Assembly: GCA_002716585.1 (NCBI GenBank)
Contig: PBBL01000046.1
Location: 29,339 to 93,338, forward strand
DNA: 64,000 bases
Direction of reading: 5' to 3'
From: Myxococcales bacterium
Lineage (GTDB): Bacteria > Myxococcota_A > Bradymonadia > Bradymonadales > GCA-2716585
Part shown: piece after piece, positions 16,130 through 25,704 of the stretch
Layout of the letters: each line of letters begins with the position of its first letter
Position numbering within the stretch: the stretch's first letter is position 1
The notes under the pieces: generated by a model
Database searches by the model: none
The model's input: only the letters and a program-made list of their open reading frames with translations
Told to the model about the DNA's origin: nothing
Program-made: the position numbers and the translations under genes

Positions 16130-18573
16130 GGGCTGATCCATTGTTGCAGCACGTCCCGAACCCGCCGATCCGCCGCCGCCGCCACGCGCGCCACCGACTC
16201 AGGCGGCGGGCCCGCGACCCGCGCCTTCTCGTCCATCCCGATCTCGACGCTGACCCGCTCCGCCAGCTCGTCGATCTCGCTCGGGATGAACTGGGTGAAG
16301 GCGCGCCGCAGGTCGGGCAGCAGCACCTTGAAGACCTCCCAGTCCAGCTCGCCGAGCACGTTGTTGATCGCCCTCAGCAGGCGCGGGCTGCCCATGACGA
16401 TGTTCTTGCTGCTGATGAACAACCCCTCCAGAAAAGGCCCCGCTTGCAGCACCCGCTCAGGCGAGCCGAGCAGGTAGCCGTTCAGCTCCTGCGCCACCAC
16501 CTTCTCGCGGGTCGCCCCCAGCGAGAACAGGATCCCGTAGCCCGCCCCCCGGATCCCGGGGTTGGCGTCCGGGTCCGACACGAGCTGCTCGATCCGCTCA
16601 ACCAGCAGCTGACGGTCCAGCTCCACCGCGTCGAAGGTGATCGCGATCCGCACCAGCGTCTGGAGCGCGTCGAGCGAGCGGAGCGTCTCCTCGGGCGGCA
16701 CCCCGGCGAGCGCGCCGAGCGCCAACGTCGCGCGGTTGAACAGCGACAGCACCGTGCGCAGCAACCGCTGGTGGCCCTGCGTCGCCAGCGCGTCCCGGTA
16801 GGAGTGCAGCAGCGTGAAGTCCTGCAACGCCGTCGTCAGGTTGATGAAGATCGTGTCGTGGGTGATCGCCTCCTCCACCGCCGCCAGCAGCTCGTCGAAC
16901 ATGTCCAGCAGCATCATCTGGGCGCTCTTGAGCAGCAGCCGGGTCGTGTCGGCGGCGTTCCCTTCGGCGTCCACCGCCTCCTCGCGGATCATCGACTGCG
17001 CCACCTGGCTCAGGGTCGCCCCCCGATCCGACAGCTCGATCAGCCGATCGTCCACCGTCTGGCTCCACTCCACCCCCCACGTCTCCGTGATCAGGTGCAT
17101 GTCCTCGCCGGTCGTCAGATCCGGGCCGCGGTAGTGACCCCGGGCGACCCCGTGCCGCCAGCTCGTCCCCGTCTCCAGGTCAGCGAACATCGGGAGCCGC
17201 AGGTACTCGCACTGGTGCAGCAGCGCGCTCTTGATCTGATGGGCCTTGTGCTTGTGGACGTCGCACCGGACGGTCTTGAGTTCGCCGGTGACGTCGAGGC
17301 GGTTGCTCTTGCAGCGCTGGTAGTAGTCGCGGAACAGCGGCGGCTGCCCCACCTCGTCGGTGACGCTGCCGACCCGCTTGCCCACGAGCACCTCCCGCGA
17401 GGCCGCGTGGATCGAGCTGCCCTTGAGCCGCACGTCACCCTTGACGTAGCCCATCTGGATCGCGTCCTCCAGATCCTCCAGGGTCACCTCGCGGTTGCCG
17501 CGGAGCGTCGCCAGGTTGCGGGCGACGTTGTACGCCCCGACGCTGTCCGCCGTGCTGACCCCCTCGCCCTCGTCACGGGCGAGGCGCATCACCTCCAGCA
17601 GGAGCGACAGCGCCGCCTCGCTCCAGGGCTCCTCCACCCCACCGACGATCCGCTCCCACACCGTCTGGAGGTAGGCGGGCTTGCGGTTGAGGTGGTAGAG
17701 GTTGGCCAGCGCCCGGAACGAGTAGGCGGTGAGCATCGTCTCCAGGTTCGAGTCCTTGCGGATCGACGCCTTCTTCTTCTTCGTCCAGGGCAGCGCCACC
17801 GTGTGGAAGGCCCCGGTCACCACGACCACCGGCCCGTCGGGGGGGTCCTTGAGGAACTGCTCCAGCCGATAGCGCATGTGCGCCTCGCGCATCAGCGTCC
17901 CGTCCACCTCCAGCTGCTCCGGGTCGAGCCCCGCTCGGCTGCACCACGCGAAGGTCATCACCGCGCGGCGAAACCGCGCCTCGTCCAGCCCCCACCCGGC
18001 GACCTCGAAGTTGGCGTTCCAGAACTCGCGGATCGAGCGACGGCGCTGCTTCGCCACGAGCGACGCCGCGAACGCGCTGTCGAACAGGTGCGCGTCGCCC
18101 ACCATGTGCTCGCTGCGCTGAAGCCTGGCGTGGTGGACGTCGATCAACGTGTGCAGCGGGACGTCGATGAACTCCATCGCCGCGCCGACCTCCTGCCCGG
18201 CGCGCAGCGCCTCCAGCTCCGGCGCGTAGTCGGTGAACGGCCACCAGCCCCGGAACCGCGCCGGGACCTCCTCGTTCGGGCTCAGGATCCCGTTGAGCCC
18301 GTACCGATTTCGCTTATCGACGTAGTAGGAGAAGATCGTCAGCGGCGTCTCGGTGTCCGGGTGGACCATGAAGGGGATCAGCTCCGTGGCGTCCTCCGGC
18401 CCCTCGACCAGGACCCCGACCGGGCGCAGCCGCCGGATGAGCTGGCCGACCTGCCAGGCGCACGCCGGGCTGAAGTGCACGATCGGCGCGTAGACCACCC
18501 GATCCTGGTTCAACAGCGCCTCGACCCCCTCGGCGGGCTCGAAGTCGCCCATCGCCTTCTTCTTCCTGGCCAT
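16126..18573 (-). CDS. DUF5682 family protein, middle gene of the MoxR-VWA operon
   Basis: The 815-residue protein matches what I know of DUF5682. The N-terminal 300 residues contain VGVLVEGPEDATELIPFM and a later VVVVTGAFHTVALP; an early Glu in a VEGP loop and a GxxH loop are features of the EreA/ChaN/TraB-TIKI metallo-hydrolase-like superfamily, so a relationship is suspected (inference). The remainder is long helical sequence, possibly a scaffold. ATG 18573 follows the AAA+ stop by 10 nt with GAGG upstream, and its own stop overlaps the VWA start. No signal peptide is seen. Its position between a MoxR ATPase and a VWA protein suggests that the three form a complex. Enzymatic activity has not been read from the sequence. 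Confidence 0.82.
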   Translation of the reverse strand: MARKKKAMGDFEPAEGVEALLNQDRVVYAPIVHFSPACAWQVGQLIRRLRPVGVLVEGPEDATELIPFMVHPDTETPLTIFSYYVDKRNRYGLNGILSPNEEVPARFRGWWPFTDYAPELEALRAGQEVGAAMEFIDVPLHTLIDVHHARLQRSEHMVGDAHLFDSAFAASLVAKQRRRSIREFWNANFEVAGWGLDEARFRRAVMTFAWCSRAGLDPEQLEVDGTLMREAHMRYRLEQFLKDPPDGPVVVVTGAFHTVALPWTKKKKASIRKDSNLETMLTAYSFRALANLYHLNRKPAYLQTVWERIVGGVEEPWSEAALSLLLEVMRLARDEGEGVSTADSVGAYNVARNLATLRGNREVTLEDLEDAIQMGYVKGDVRLKGSSIHAASREVLVGKRVGSVTDEVGQPPLFRDYYQRCKSNRLDVTGELKTVRCDVHKHKAHQIKSALLHQCEYLRLPMFADLETGTSWRHGVARGHYRGPDLTTGEDMHLITETWGVEWSQTVDDRLIELSDRGATLSQVAQSMIREEAVDAEGNAADTTRLLLKSAQMMLLDMFDELLAAVEEAITHDTIFINLTTALQDFTLLHSYRDALATQGHQRLLRTVLSLFNRATLALGALAGVPPEETLRSLDALQTLVRIAITFDAVELDRQLLVERIEQLVSDPDANPGIRGAGYGILFSLGATREKVVAQELNGYLLGSPERVLQAGPFLEGLFISSKNIVMGSPRLLRAINNVLGELDWEVFKVLLPDLRRAFTQFIPSEIDELAERVSVEIGMDEKARVAGPPPESVARVAAAADRRVRDVLQQWISP

Positions 18574-18583
18574 GCTCGCCTCG

Positions 18584-19714
18584 TCAGCGCAGGTAGGAGC
18601 GCGCCTGGTAATACGCCTTCCACAGGCCGACGCCCTTCTTCGCGCGCGGCTTGACGGCCACCTCAAAGTAGTTGCGGAGGACCTCCAGGTCGTCGGCGTT
18701 GTCCTTGACGACGGCCCCCGCCATGTTGATCACCAGGTGCTCGGGCTCGACCCTCCCCTCACCGAAGAAGTTGGCAAAGAGCACCGAGTGGAGCCCGACC
18801 CCGACCGCCCCGGCGGTGGACATGACGCTCGACGCACGGTCGACCTTGATCCCCTCGGTGGTGCGGCCGTTGCGGATCTCGTGGAAGGTCGACACGAGCA
18901 GCTCCAGCGTGTCGTCGGTGAGCGACTGCGGGTCGGCGCTCTGCCCCTCAAGCAGGCTCGTCACCTGACCGCGGACGATCTGCATCTCCTCGTTGAGGTC
19001 GCCCACCGGCGGGACGGTCTCGAAGTTGAAGCGGCGCTTGAGCGCGCTGGACATCTCGTTGACGCCGCGGTCGCGCGTGTTGGCCGTCCCGATGATGTTG
19101 AACCCCTGCTGCGCCAGCACGACCCCCTGCTCCCCGGCCAGCTCGGGCACGACGAGCACCTTGTCGCTCATGCACGACAGCAGCGTGTCCTGCACCTCGT
19201 GCGGGGTCCGGGTGATCTCCTCGAAGCGCACGATCTTGCCGTCGCGCATCCCGATGTAGAGCGGCGCCGGGACCAGCGAGCGCGGCGACGGCCCCTCGGC
19301 CAGCAGCAGCGCGTAGTTCCACGAGTACTTGATCTGATCCTCGGTCACCCCCGCGCTGCCCTGGATCGTCAGCAGGCTGTCCCCCGCGATCGCCGCCGCC
19401 AGGTGCTCGCTCAACCAGCTCTTGGCCGTCCCCGGCTCGCCGATCAACAGCAGCCCCCGGTCGCTCGCCAGCGTCACGATCGCCCGCTGCACCAGGATGT
19501 CGTCACCGTAGAACTTCTTGCCCACCACGACCCGCTTCGCCTCGCCGTCCTCCTCGTACTCCAGCTCCTCGCCGCGGCTGCCCAGGATGAACGTCTCCAC
19601 CATGCGCGGCGAGAGCGCCCAGCCGGGCGGGCGAGGGGCGGTGTCGTTGAAGGTGAGGGCCGCCAGCTCTCCGGGGTAGCGGCGCTCAGCGGGCAGACGC
19701 AGAGCCTTGGACAT
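18584..19714 (-). CDS. MoxR-type AAA+ ATPase, first gene of the DUF5682-VWA operon
   Basis: The 376-residue protein has a Walker A motif LLLIGEPGTAKSW (about residue 92) and a Walker B-like segment KIVRFEEITRTPHEVQD, in which the usual Asp-Glu is Glu-Glu. Sensor 1 is IIGTANTRDRGVNEMSSALK and the arginine finger region follows as KRRFNFETV. These are MoxR/RavA-like features. The ATG at 19714 has GAGAGGAG 6 nt upstream. MoxR ATPases usually act as chaperones with VWA partners, and one is present two genes downstream. The gene begins an apparently co-directional three-gene operon with gaps of 10 nt and an ATGA overlap. The target of remodelling is unknown. Confidence 0.9.
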   Translation of the reverse strand: MSKALRLPAERRYPGELAALTFNDTAPRPPGWALSPRMVETFILGSRGEELEYEEDGEAKRVVVGKKFYGDDILVQRAIVTLASDRGLLLIGEPGTAKSWLSEHLAAAIAGDSLLTIQGSAGVTEDQIKYSWNYALLLAEGPSPRSLVPAPLYIGMRDGKIVRFEEITRTPHEVQDTLLSCMSDKVLVVPELAGEQGVVLAQQGFNIIGTANTRDRGVNEMSSALKRRFNFETVPPVGDLNEEMQIVRGQVTSLLEGQSADPQSLTDDTLELLVSTFHEIRNGRTTEGIKVDRASSVMSTAGAVGVGLHSVLFANFFGEGRVEPEHLVINMAGAVVKDNADDLEVLRNYFEVAVKPRAKKGVGLWKAYYQARSYLR

Positions 19715-19827
19715 GGGTGCTCCTCTCGATGGCCTGGGTTTCCAGCGGTCAACGGGCGCGATCGCCCACACACCTGAACATTACGGCATGTATCCAGCCC
19801 ACGTCAACGCCGCGATGACCTTCGCGC

Positions 19828-20652
19828 TCACACCGCGAGCCGGGTCTCCTCGCGGGTCAGCAGGACCACCCGTGAGTCCACGTTGAGGATCTGGGTGCCG
19901 CCCTTCAGGGTCGCCAGCGGCGTGTCCCAGTGGCGGTGGCCGCATATGACGAGCGCGCTCGCCTCGGCCTTGTTCAACGCCTTGCGGATCGCGCGCCGCC
20001 CCGCCTTGGGGTGATCGGGGTGATCGGGGCCTTCGTGAAGCACCAGCACGTCCGGGCGAGTCGCGAGCACCGACTTGAACATGCGCTTGAAGTCGCGCGA
20101 GGAGTGGCGCCACGGTCGCACCAGCGGGCCATGGACGCCGCTGACCCCGCCCATCCACACGCCGTCGAGGTGCACCGCGGTGCCGTGCAGCGGGAAGGCG
20201 GTCGGCTCATCGGCGAAGACGTCGAGGAAGTCGGTGTGCCCCGCGAAGCTGTCATGGTTGCCCGCGACCCCCACCACCCACCGGAAGTGGCGCGCGAAGG
20301 TGCTCCAGACCCCCTCCACGTCCCCGAGCCCGCCGCGCTTGTTCAACTCTGGGATCGCGTAGAGGTCGCCGCCGAGGATCACCCCGACCCGGCTCGGGTC
20401 GGTGAACAGCGCCGTCGCCTCCTCGGCGACGACGTGCCCCAGGAGCCTCCGCTCGCCGACGGGGTGCTCGCTGGAGTTGTAGCCCTGAAGATCCGAGGTC
20501 ACGAGGATCGCGTCCAGCTCCGGGCTCCCCAGCTCATCCACCACCGCTCGGAGGACGGGGATCTGACGCTCCTCCACCCGCTTCCCCCCCGGGGCGACGT
20601 TGAAGCACGAAAACGTGCGGATGGGCTCTTGTTCTATGTGAAGGATCTTCAT
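19828..20652 (-). CDS. Calcineurin-like metallophosphoesterase
   Basis: The 274-residue protein carries metal-binding motifs of the calcineurin-like superfamily: a GD pair in VILGGDLYAIPE, GNHDS in VVGVAGNHDSFAGH, a His in LVLHEGPDHP and GHRHWDTPL near the C-terminus. The usual first D-x-H motif is not obvious at the N-terminus, where LVTSDLQGYNSS stands instead, so the metal site may be altered. Its ATG at 20652 overlaps the stop of the membrane protein gene as ATGA, making it the last gene of an operon with the pseudokinase gene. Substrates of this superfamily range from nucleotides to phosphoproteins and cannot be decided here. No signal peptide is present. Confidence 0.85.
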   Translation of the reverse strand: MKILHIEQEPIRTFSCFNVAPGGKRVEERQIPVLRAVVDELGSPELDAILVTSDLQGYNSSEHPVGERRLLGHVVAEEATALFTDPSRVGVILGGDLYAIPELNKRGGLGDVEGVWSTFARHFRWVVGVAGNHDSFAGHTDFLDVFADEPTAFPLHGTAVHLDGVWMGGVSGVHGPLVRPWRHSSRDFKRMFKSVLATRPDVLVLHEGPDHPDHPKAGRRAIRKALNKAEASALVICGHRHWDTPLATLKGGTQILNVDSRVVLLTREETRLAV

Positions 20653-22181
20653 GGCTTCCTGGTGTACACCTGAACCGTCTCGCCCCACTGCCCGACCCCT
20701 CTCACCTGCGTCGTCGGCTCGTAGTGGCGCTGGAGCGCCTGCAGGAAGGCACCCCGACGCGCCTGGGCGACCTGGGGGGGGAGGGGGATCATGTAGGCGT
20801 TGAGCGTCCACTCCACCTCCCCGAAGACCACCGCGTGATACCGCCCTGAGCGCGCCATGTCGAGCAGAATGGCGTCATTGATCCGATGAAAGCGCCGCGC
20901 CTCCTCCTCGGACTGCTCCGGGAAGCACCCGAACACCCCCATCTCCATCCCGCCAGGCACAGGCCGGTTCGCCTCAACCGCCGCGAAGGTCCGCAGTGTC
21001 AGCACCGGCTCGCCGGGCGGGACCGCGCGCTGGACCACCTCGGCCAGCTCCGCGGCCTTCTCCAGCGGCAGCGCCCCGCCCTCCACGCTCCACCGCGGCC
21101 CGTCGTTCACCATCAGCCCGAGCGCGGACACCGCCACCGCGGCCACCGCCACCTGGCGCCACGCCACGTCCGCCGCGCCGAGCGACGCGACCCCGGCGGC
21201 CACCGCGAGGCCGCCGGTCACCACGACCTGATACTCCGGCTGCGGGTGGCTCGGCGTCAGCTGCGCCGCCGCCACCGACGCAGGCCCCACCACCGCCACC
21301 AGCCTCGCCGGGCGCTCCTGCACCAGCGCGACCACCTCCGCCCAACGCGATCGACCCGCCGCGACCACCCCCGCCGCGATCAAGACGAGCGACGGCGCCC
21401 AGCTCATCACAAACACCTTGAGGCCGTGGAGCCGGTTCGCTCGGACGATCGCCTCGGGCAACGACGCCCCGATCCGCGCGTGGTACCCGACCAGGTTCTC
21501 CACCGTCGCGCTCGCGTCGAGCGCCAGGAACGGCCCGAAGAGGAGCGCCCCGGTCACCAGCCCTCCACCCGTCACCGCGGCCCCCTCGCGCCACCGACGC
21601 GCGAGCGCCAGGCACGCCACCGCCATGACCGCCGCGGGCGCGAGGCTCAGCCGGGTCCCGACCCCCAGCGCCAGCGCGACCCCCGCGCCGACCCACCAGC
21701 GCAGGCGCGCGTCGCCTCGCTCCGGGTGCGCCATCAGCGCCAGCGCCAGCGCCAGGAAGGCGGAGGCCAGCGCGTAGGTCTTGGTCAGGACGAGGAAGGA
21801 CCAGGCGTATGGGTTGAGGCCGAGGCAGCTCGCGCACACCACGAGCCCGCGGACGCCCGCCAGACGCCACGCCGCGTAGAGCGACAGCCCGACCGTCGCC
21901 GCCGCGAACAGGAGCGAGGTCAGCCGCCCCGTGAGCAGCCCCGGGGCGATCCACTGAGGCAGCCCGTAGATCCAGGGGAGCGTTGGCCCCTGGGTGTACG
22001 CCATGTCCACATAGGGCAGCGCCCCACCGACGGCCAGGCGGCTGACGGCGAGGTACCAGCCTTCATCTTCGAGCAGCGGGGCGGCGATGAGGTGGGAGAG
22101 CGCCAGGCCGAGCGCGATCGTGCAGAGCGCCGCGACGACGAGGAGCGCCTGGCGCGGCGGGTTCGGATCCTCCTCGGCCAT
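20649..22181 (-). CDS. Multi-pass membrane glycosyltransferase-like protein (GT-C / GT39-like)
   Basis: The 510-residue protein has about ten hydrophobic segments and, after the first, the loop APLLEDEGWYLAVSR, which matches the acidic DE motif in the first periplasmic loop of ArnT/PMT-type GT-C enzymes that transfer sugars from polyprenyl-phosphate donors. The C-terminal 140 residues are soluble and presumably face the periplasm. It starts 3 nt after the stop of the pseudokinase gene and ends overlapping the phosphoesterase gene, so all three are coexpressed. The acceptor (lipid, protein or polysaccharide) is unknown. A non-enzymatic membrane protein is possible, but the DE loop argues for a transferase. 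Confidence 0.78.
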   Translation of the reverse strand: MAEEDPNPPRQALLVVAALCTIALGLALSHLIAAPLLEDEGWYLAVSRLAVGGALPYVDMAYTQGPTLPWIYGLPQWIAPGLLTGRLTSLLFAAATVGLSLYAAWRLAGVRGLVVCASCLGLNPYAWSFLVLTKTYALASAFLALALALMAHPERGDARLRWWVGAGVALALGVGTRLSLAPAAVMAVACLALARRWREGAAVTGGGLVTGALLFGPFLALDASATVENLVGYHARIGASLPEAIVRANRLHGLKVFVMSWAPSLVLIAAGVVAAGRSRWAEVVALVQERPARLVAVVGPASVAAAQLTPSHPQPEYQVVVTGGLAVAAGVASLGAADVAWRQVAVAAVAVSALGLMVNDGPRWSVEGGALPLEKAAELAEVVQRAVPPGEPVLTLRTFAAVEANRPVPGGMEMGVFGCFPEQSEEEARRFHRINDAILLDMARSGRYHAVVFGEVEWTLNAYMIPLPPQVAQARRGAFLQALQRHYEPTTQVRGVGQWGETVQVYTRKP

Positions 22182-22184
22182 GGC

Positions 22185-25100
22185 TCATGACCCGTCGCGG
22201 GGCGACTGCTCGGCCTGCGCCTGACGGATCTGCTCCACCCGCTCGGCGTCGCCGAGCCGCTCCGCCTGATCGCGCGCCTGCTCCAGCGCCCACAGCGCCT
22301 CGGTGGACCAGCCGCGGTCGGCGGCCTCCTGCCCCGCCCGGATGAGCAGGCGGATCAGCTCATCGTCTCCGCGCGGCGGCGCGGCGTGGGCGTCGAGCCC
22401 ACGCCGCGCCTCGCCCCACCGCTCCCGCTGATCGTCCGTCGCCGCGATCACGAGCCTCGCCGCGTGAACCCAGGGGGCGAAGTCTCCCCCCACGAGCGCG
22501 GCGAGCGCCTCCTCGGCGTCGTCGTGCCGCCCAGCCGAGATCATGACCAGCGCGAGGTTGAGCCGGATCAGCGAGGCGTCGGGTGAGCCGAGCGCGACGA
22601 GCGCGCCCAGCGCGCGCTCGTAATAGCTGCGGGCGCGCCTGAGATCACCGAACGCGCGGGCGCTCTCACCGAGGGCGTTGAAGCAGTAGGCGATGTCGTA
22701 GAGGTTGCCGACGGCGCGGAAGGACGAGAGCGCCATCTCCAGCAGCTCGTCGGCGCGCGTCAGCTGTTGCATCTGCTGACGCGCCTGCCCCATCCCAAAC
22801 CGCGCCCTCGCCAGCCCATGGCGCTCTCCGGCCTCGGCGTAGAGGCGGCAGGCCTCCTCGTAGTGCACCAGCGAGCCGTCCAGATCACCGCGGACGCGGC
22901 TCAGATCGCCCATCCGGTGACGGCAACGGGCCATCCCCTGCACGTCGTCCGCCTGCTCGAAGTAGACCAGCGCCTCGATGAAGCGCCCCTCGGCCTGAGG
23001 CGCCTGACGTCGCTTGTACGCCAGCAACCCTTGAGCGCGCAGCGCCTCGGCGAGCGGCCCGGTCCACCCCTGGCCGCGCGCCGTCACCTCAGCGCGATCC
23101 AGCAGCGCGGCGGCCGCGTCGTGCCTCCCCTCGGTCATCAGGAGCCGCGCGCGGCGGAGCCAGCCCTCCACCCGACGCTGATCGTCGGGGTCGGCTTCGA
23201 GGGCGTCCAGCGCCGCCTCCCGCTGGTCCAGCAACGCGTGGGCCTCGGGCAGATCGCCGCGCCAACGGCGCGCCTGCGTCGCCTCCAGCAAGGCGTCCAG
23301 CGCCTGCTCGTGCTCGCCCGCGGCGACGAGGTGGCGACTCAGGCGCTCCTGCACCCCGGCGGAGCGCCGATCGTAGAGCGCCCGGAGCGCCGATGCGCAG
23401 CTGCGGTGGTGAGCCTCCAGGCGCTCACCGTCGGCGGCCCGCTGAAGCAGGACGCGCCGCAGGAGCGCATGCTCAAAGCACCACCCCGACCCCCAGCGCC
23501 GCGCGAGTCGATGCTCCACCAACACCCGCACGGCGTCCCCAAGCAGGATCCCGCGAAACGCGCAGGCCTGCTCCAGCTCGGCGTCGAGCACCGGCTCACC
23601 GAGCGCCGCCGCCAGCTCCATCGCCAGCCGCCCCGACGCGCGCTCCTCCTCGGGCAGCGACGCCAGGGCGACGCCCAGCGCCCGGCGGCTCGCCGCATCA
23701 GGCCCGCCGAGGCCGACCTGGAGCGGCTCCGCCCCTTCTCGGCGCACGCCACCCTCCGGGAGCCCGCGCAGTCGCCCCTGAAACAACGCCGCGCGCAGCT
23801 CCAGCGCCAGCTCCAGAGGGGTCGCCGCGGCGCCCTCCGCGAGCCAGCCCCGCTCTCCGCCGAGCGCCTCCAACAACGTCGCCGCGTCAAGCGGGGTCAA
23901 CTCCAGGGACTCCACCCGAGGCGCGCGGAGCAGCGCCTGAAGCGGCGCCTCGATCGGCTGGCGCGACCTCGGATCGGCCTCCACGGTCATCATCACCAGG
24001 ACGGGGTGGGCGAAGGCGCCGTGCGCGATCACCTGGCGCACCCACCCGGCGACCTCCCGGCTCACGTGCAGATCATCGAGCGCGATCAACACCGGCCCCT
24101 GCTCCGCCACCATCGTCAGGAAGCGGGTCGCGACGGCGTAGCGCTCGGCGGGTCGGGCGAAGCGCACCTTCTGGACCTTCGACCGATCGGGCTGCGCCCC
24201 TCCCGGGTGCATGATCTCCAGCAACGCCGCCGCCTGCTGATCGCGCGCCTGAGACGCCGCGTCCGGCCCCGGGAAGAGATCCATGAACCCCGCCCGCGGC
24301 GCCTCCTCAGGCGGCGCGATGGCGTCACGGACCCGCTCAAAGGACTCGTCGCGGCTCATCCCGTGGCACCGAAACCACTGACGCATCAGCTCCGACAGCG
24401 CCCCCCCGAACCCATGCCCCTCACCGCAGCGCGCCTTGAGCACGGTGACGCCGGTGCGCTGGTGCGCGAGCGCGCCCATGGCGTCGAGCAACGCGCTCCG
24501 CCCCTGCCCCTCCCGCCCCAGCACGATGAACGCACTCGGCGAGACCTTGTCTTGAACGGGCTCACCGAGCCGCTCGGTCCACCAGGACGCGATCGCCTCA
24601 CGCTCCTGTTCGCGGCCAGGCGTCGGCCAGCTCCATCGCCGCCCCCCGGGCCAGGGGGTCGTCATGAAGCGCCGCGGCGGCGGCGTCTGGACGAGCGGGA
24701 GGCCCGGATCCAGGTCGCGCAGCAAGGCCGCCGCCGCCGCCGCGCTGCGCGGCCTCTCGTCGGGGCGCTCAGCGACCAGCGCGCGGATCCACGCGTCGAG
24801 CCCCTCCGGGACCTTGACGCGCGGCGTGATCGTCAACGCCTCCGGCCCCGCGTCAGGGCCGAGCACCGGGTCCTGACCGGTGATGAGGCGACACGCGAGC
24901 CCCCCGACCCCATACAGATCCGTCCAGGGGCCGCAGTCGCGCCACCTCCCGTAGAGCTGCTCCGGGGCGCAGTAGCGCGATGGCCCGATCGCGCCCACGC
25001 GTGGGCCGGGCCCCAGCTCCTGGATGAAGATCGCGTCGGTGAGGCGCAGCTGATCGCGCTCCACGAGCAGGTTGTTGGGCTTGAGGTTGAGGTGGAGGAC

Positions 25101-25526
25101 GCCGTGGGCGTGGAGGTAGCCGAGCACCTCCAGCAGCTCCAGCAGGAGCGGCCCGATGATGTCCCAGCCCGCGGCCTCGTAGCGATCCGCCACGAACCCG
25201 CCGTCCACCCGCTCCGACACCAGGAACGGTCGCCCCAGGAAGCGCTCTGGGCGCTCAAGCCGCTCCAACCAGGCGGCGGGCACCCGCCCCCAGTCAAGCA
25301 CCGACACCAACGCCGGGTGGCTCAGGCCCGCGAGCCGACACGCCTCCGCCTCAAAGCGCACCAACGAGGCCGCGCTCCAGGGCGAGCGCCCCGCGAGGAG
25401 CTTGAGCGCGACCGCGGCGCCGGTCGCGGCGTGACGCCCCTTCCAGACCTCACCCTGCGCCCCCTCGCCGACGCGCGCTTCCAATTCAAATGCATCTGTG
25501 CTGACCATATCACCTGTCGGTTGCAT
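22185..25526 (-). CDS. Pseudokinase-ATPase-TPR signalling protein
   Basis: The 1113-residue protein begins with a Hanks-type kinase fold (about 12-275): Gly loop RVGEGAQGEVWKG, beta-3 Lys42 in AVALKLL and CAPEQLYG as APE. The catalytic loop reads HGVLHLNLKPNNLL, so the essential HRD Asp is Asn147, and DFG is DAI (Asp164 kept). It is therefore predicted to be a pseudokinase. A P-loop follows (LGREGQGRSA, about 336-345) with a Walker B-like LIALDDLH, forming an AAA/STAND-like ATPase, and the C-terminal 400 residues are TPR-like helices. This architecture resembles large myxobacterial STAND kinases. ATG 25526 or 25508 may be the true start. It heads an operon with a GT-C protein and a phosphoesterase. 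Confidence 0.85.
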   Translation of the reverse strand: MQPTGDMVSTDAFELEARVGEGAQGEVWKGRHAATGAAVALKLLAGRSPWSAASLVRFEAEACRLAGLSHPALVSVLDWGRVPAAWLERLERPERFLGRPFLVSERVDGGFVADRYEAAGWDIIGPLLLELLEVLGYLHAHGVLHLNLKPNNLLVERDQLRLTDAIFIQELGPGPRVGAIGPSRYCAPEQLYGRWRDCGPWTDLYGVGGLACRLITGQDPVLGPDAGPEALTITPRVKVPEGLDAWIRALVAERPDERPRSAAAAAALLRDLDPGLPLVQTPPPRRFMTTPWPGGRRWSWPTPGREQEREAIASWWTERLGEPVQDKVSPSAFIVLGREGQGRSALLDAMGALAHQRTGVTVLKARCGEGHGFGGALSELMRQWFRCHGMSRDESFERVRDAIAPPEEAPRAGFMDLFPGPDAASQARDQQAAALLEIMHPGGAQPDRSKVQKVRFARPAERYAVATRFLTMVAEQGPVLIALDDLHVSREVAGWVRQVIAHGAFAHPVLVMMTVEADPRSRQPIEAPLQALLRAPRVESLELTPLDAATLLEALGGERGWLAEGAAATPLELALELRAALFQGRLRGLPEGGVRREGAEPLQVGLGGPDAASRRALGVALASLPEEERASGRLAMELAAALGEPVLDAELEQACAFRGILLGDAVRVLVEHRLARRWGSGWCFEHALLRRVLLQRAADGERLEAHHRSCASALRALYDRRSAGVQERLSRHLVAAGEHEQALDALLEATQARRWRGDLPEAHALLDQREAALDALEADPDDQRRVEGWLRRARLLMTEGRHDAAAALLDRAEVTARGQGWTGPLAEALRAQGLLAYKRRQAPQAEGRFIEALVYFEQADDVQGMARCRHRMGDLSRVRGDLDGSLVHYEEACRLYAEAGERHGLARARFGMGQARQQMQQLTRADELLEMALSSFRAVGNLYDIAYCFNALGESARAFGDLRRARSYYERALGALVALGSPDASLIRLNLALVMISAGRHDDAEEALAALVGGDFAPWVHAARLVIAATDDQRERWGEARRGLDAHAAPPRGDDELIRLLIRAGQEAADRGWSTEALWALEQARDQAERLGDAERVEQIRQAQAEQSPRDGS

Positions 25527-25644
25527 GATCCCGTCCGCCACGTGGCGGCATCATGCTGGATTTGTGCGCCCATGGGAAGGGCTCGCTGCGGCATCACCCG
25601 CAGACGGGGTTGTAACCACCCCCCTGTTGACGGCACAGAAGTGA

Positions 25645-25673
25645 GCGACACACGACGGCGCCCGTGTTAGATT
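25645..25673 (+). promoter_or_regulatory. Putative promoter of the glutathione reductase gene
   Basis: GCGACA (25645-25650) lies 17 nt before TAGATT (25668-25673), which is preceded by TG plus one base (TGTTAGATT). The start codon is 32 nt downstream of the -10 box. The -35 match is partial (the ACA end only). Confidence 0.4.
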
Positions 25674-25704
25674 GCGCGCGCCAGATAGGAACCTGGAAGG
25701 TATC

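Noticed and set aside
16141..18654. 837-codon plus-strand frame opposite the DUF5682 gene
   Set aside because: Shadow of a recognised family on the minus strand; composition is typical of antisense reading.
22767..25670. 967-codon plus-strand frame opposite the pseudokinase gene
   Set aside because: Shadow frame with Arg/Pro/His-rich product; the minus strand has conserved kinase and P-loop motifs.
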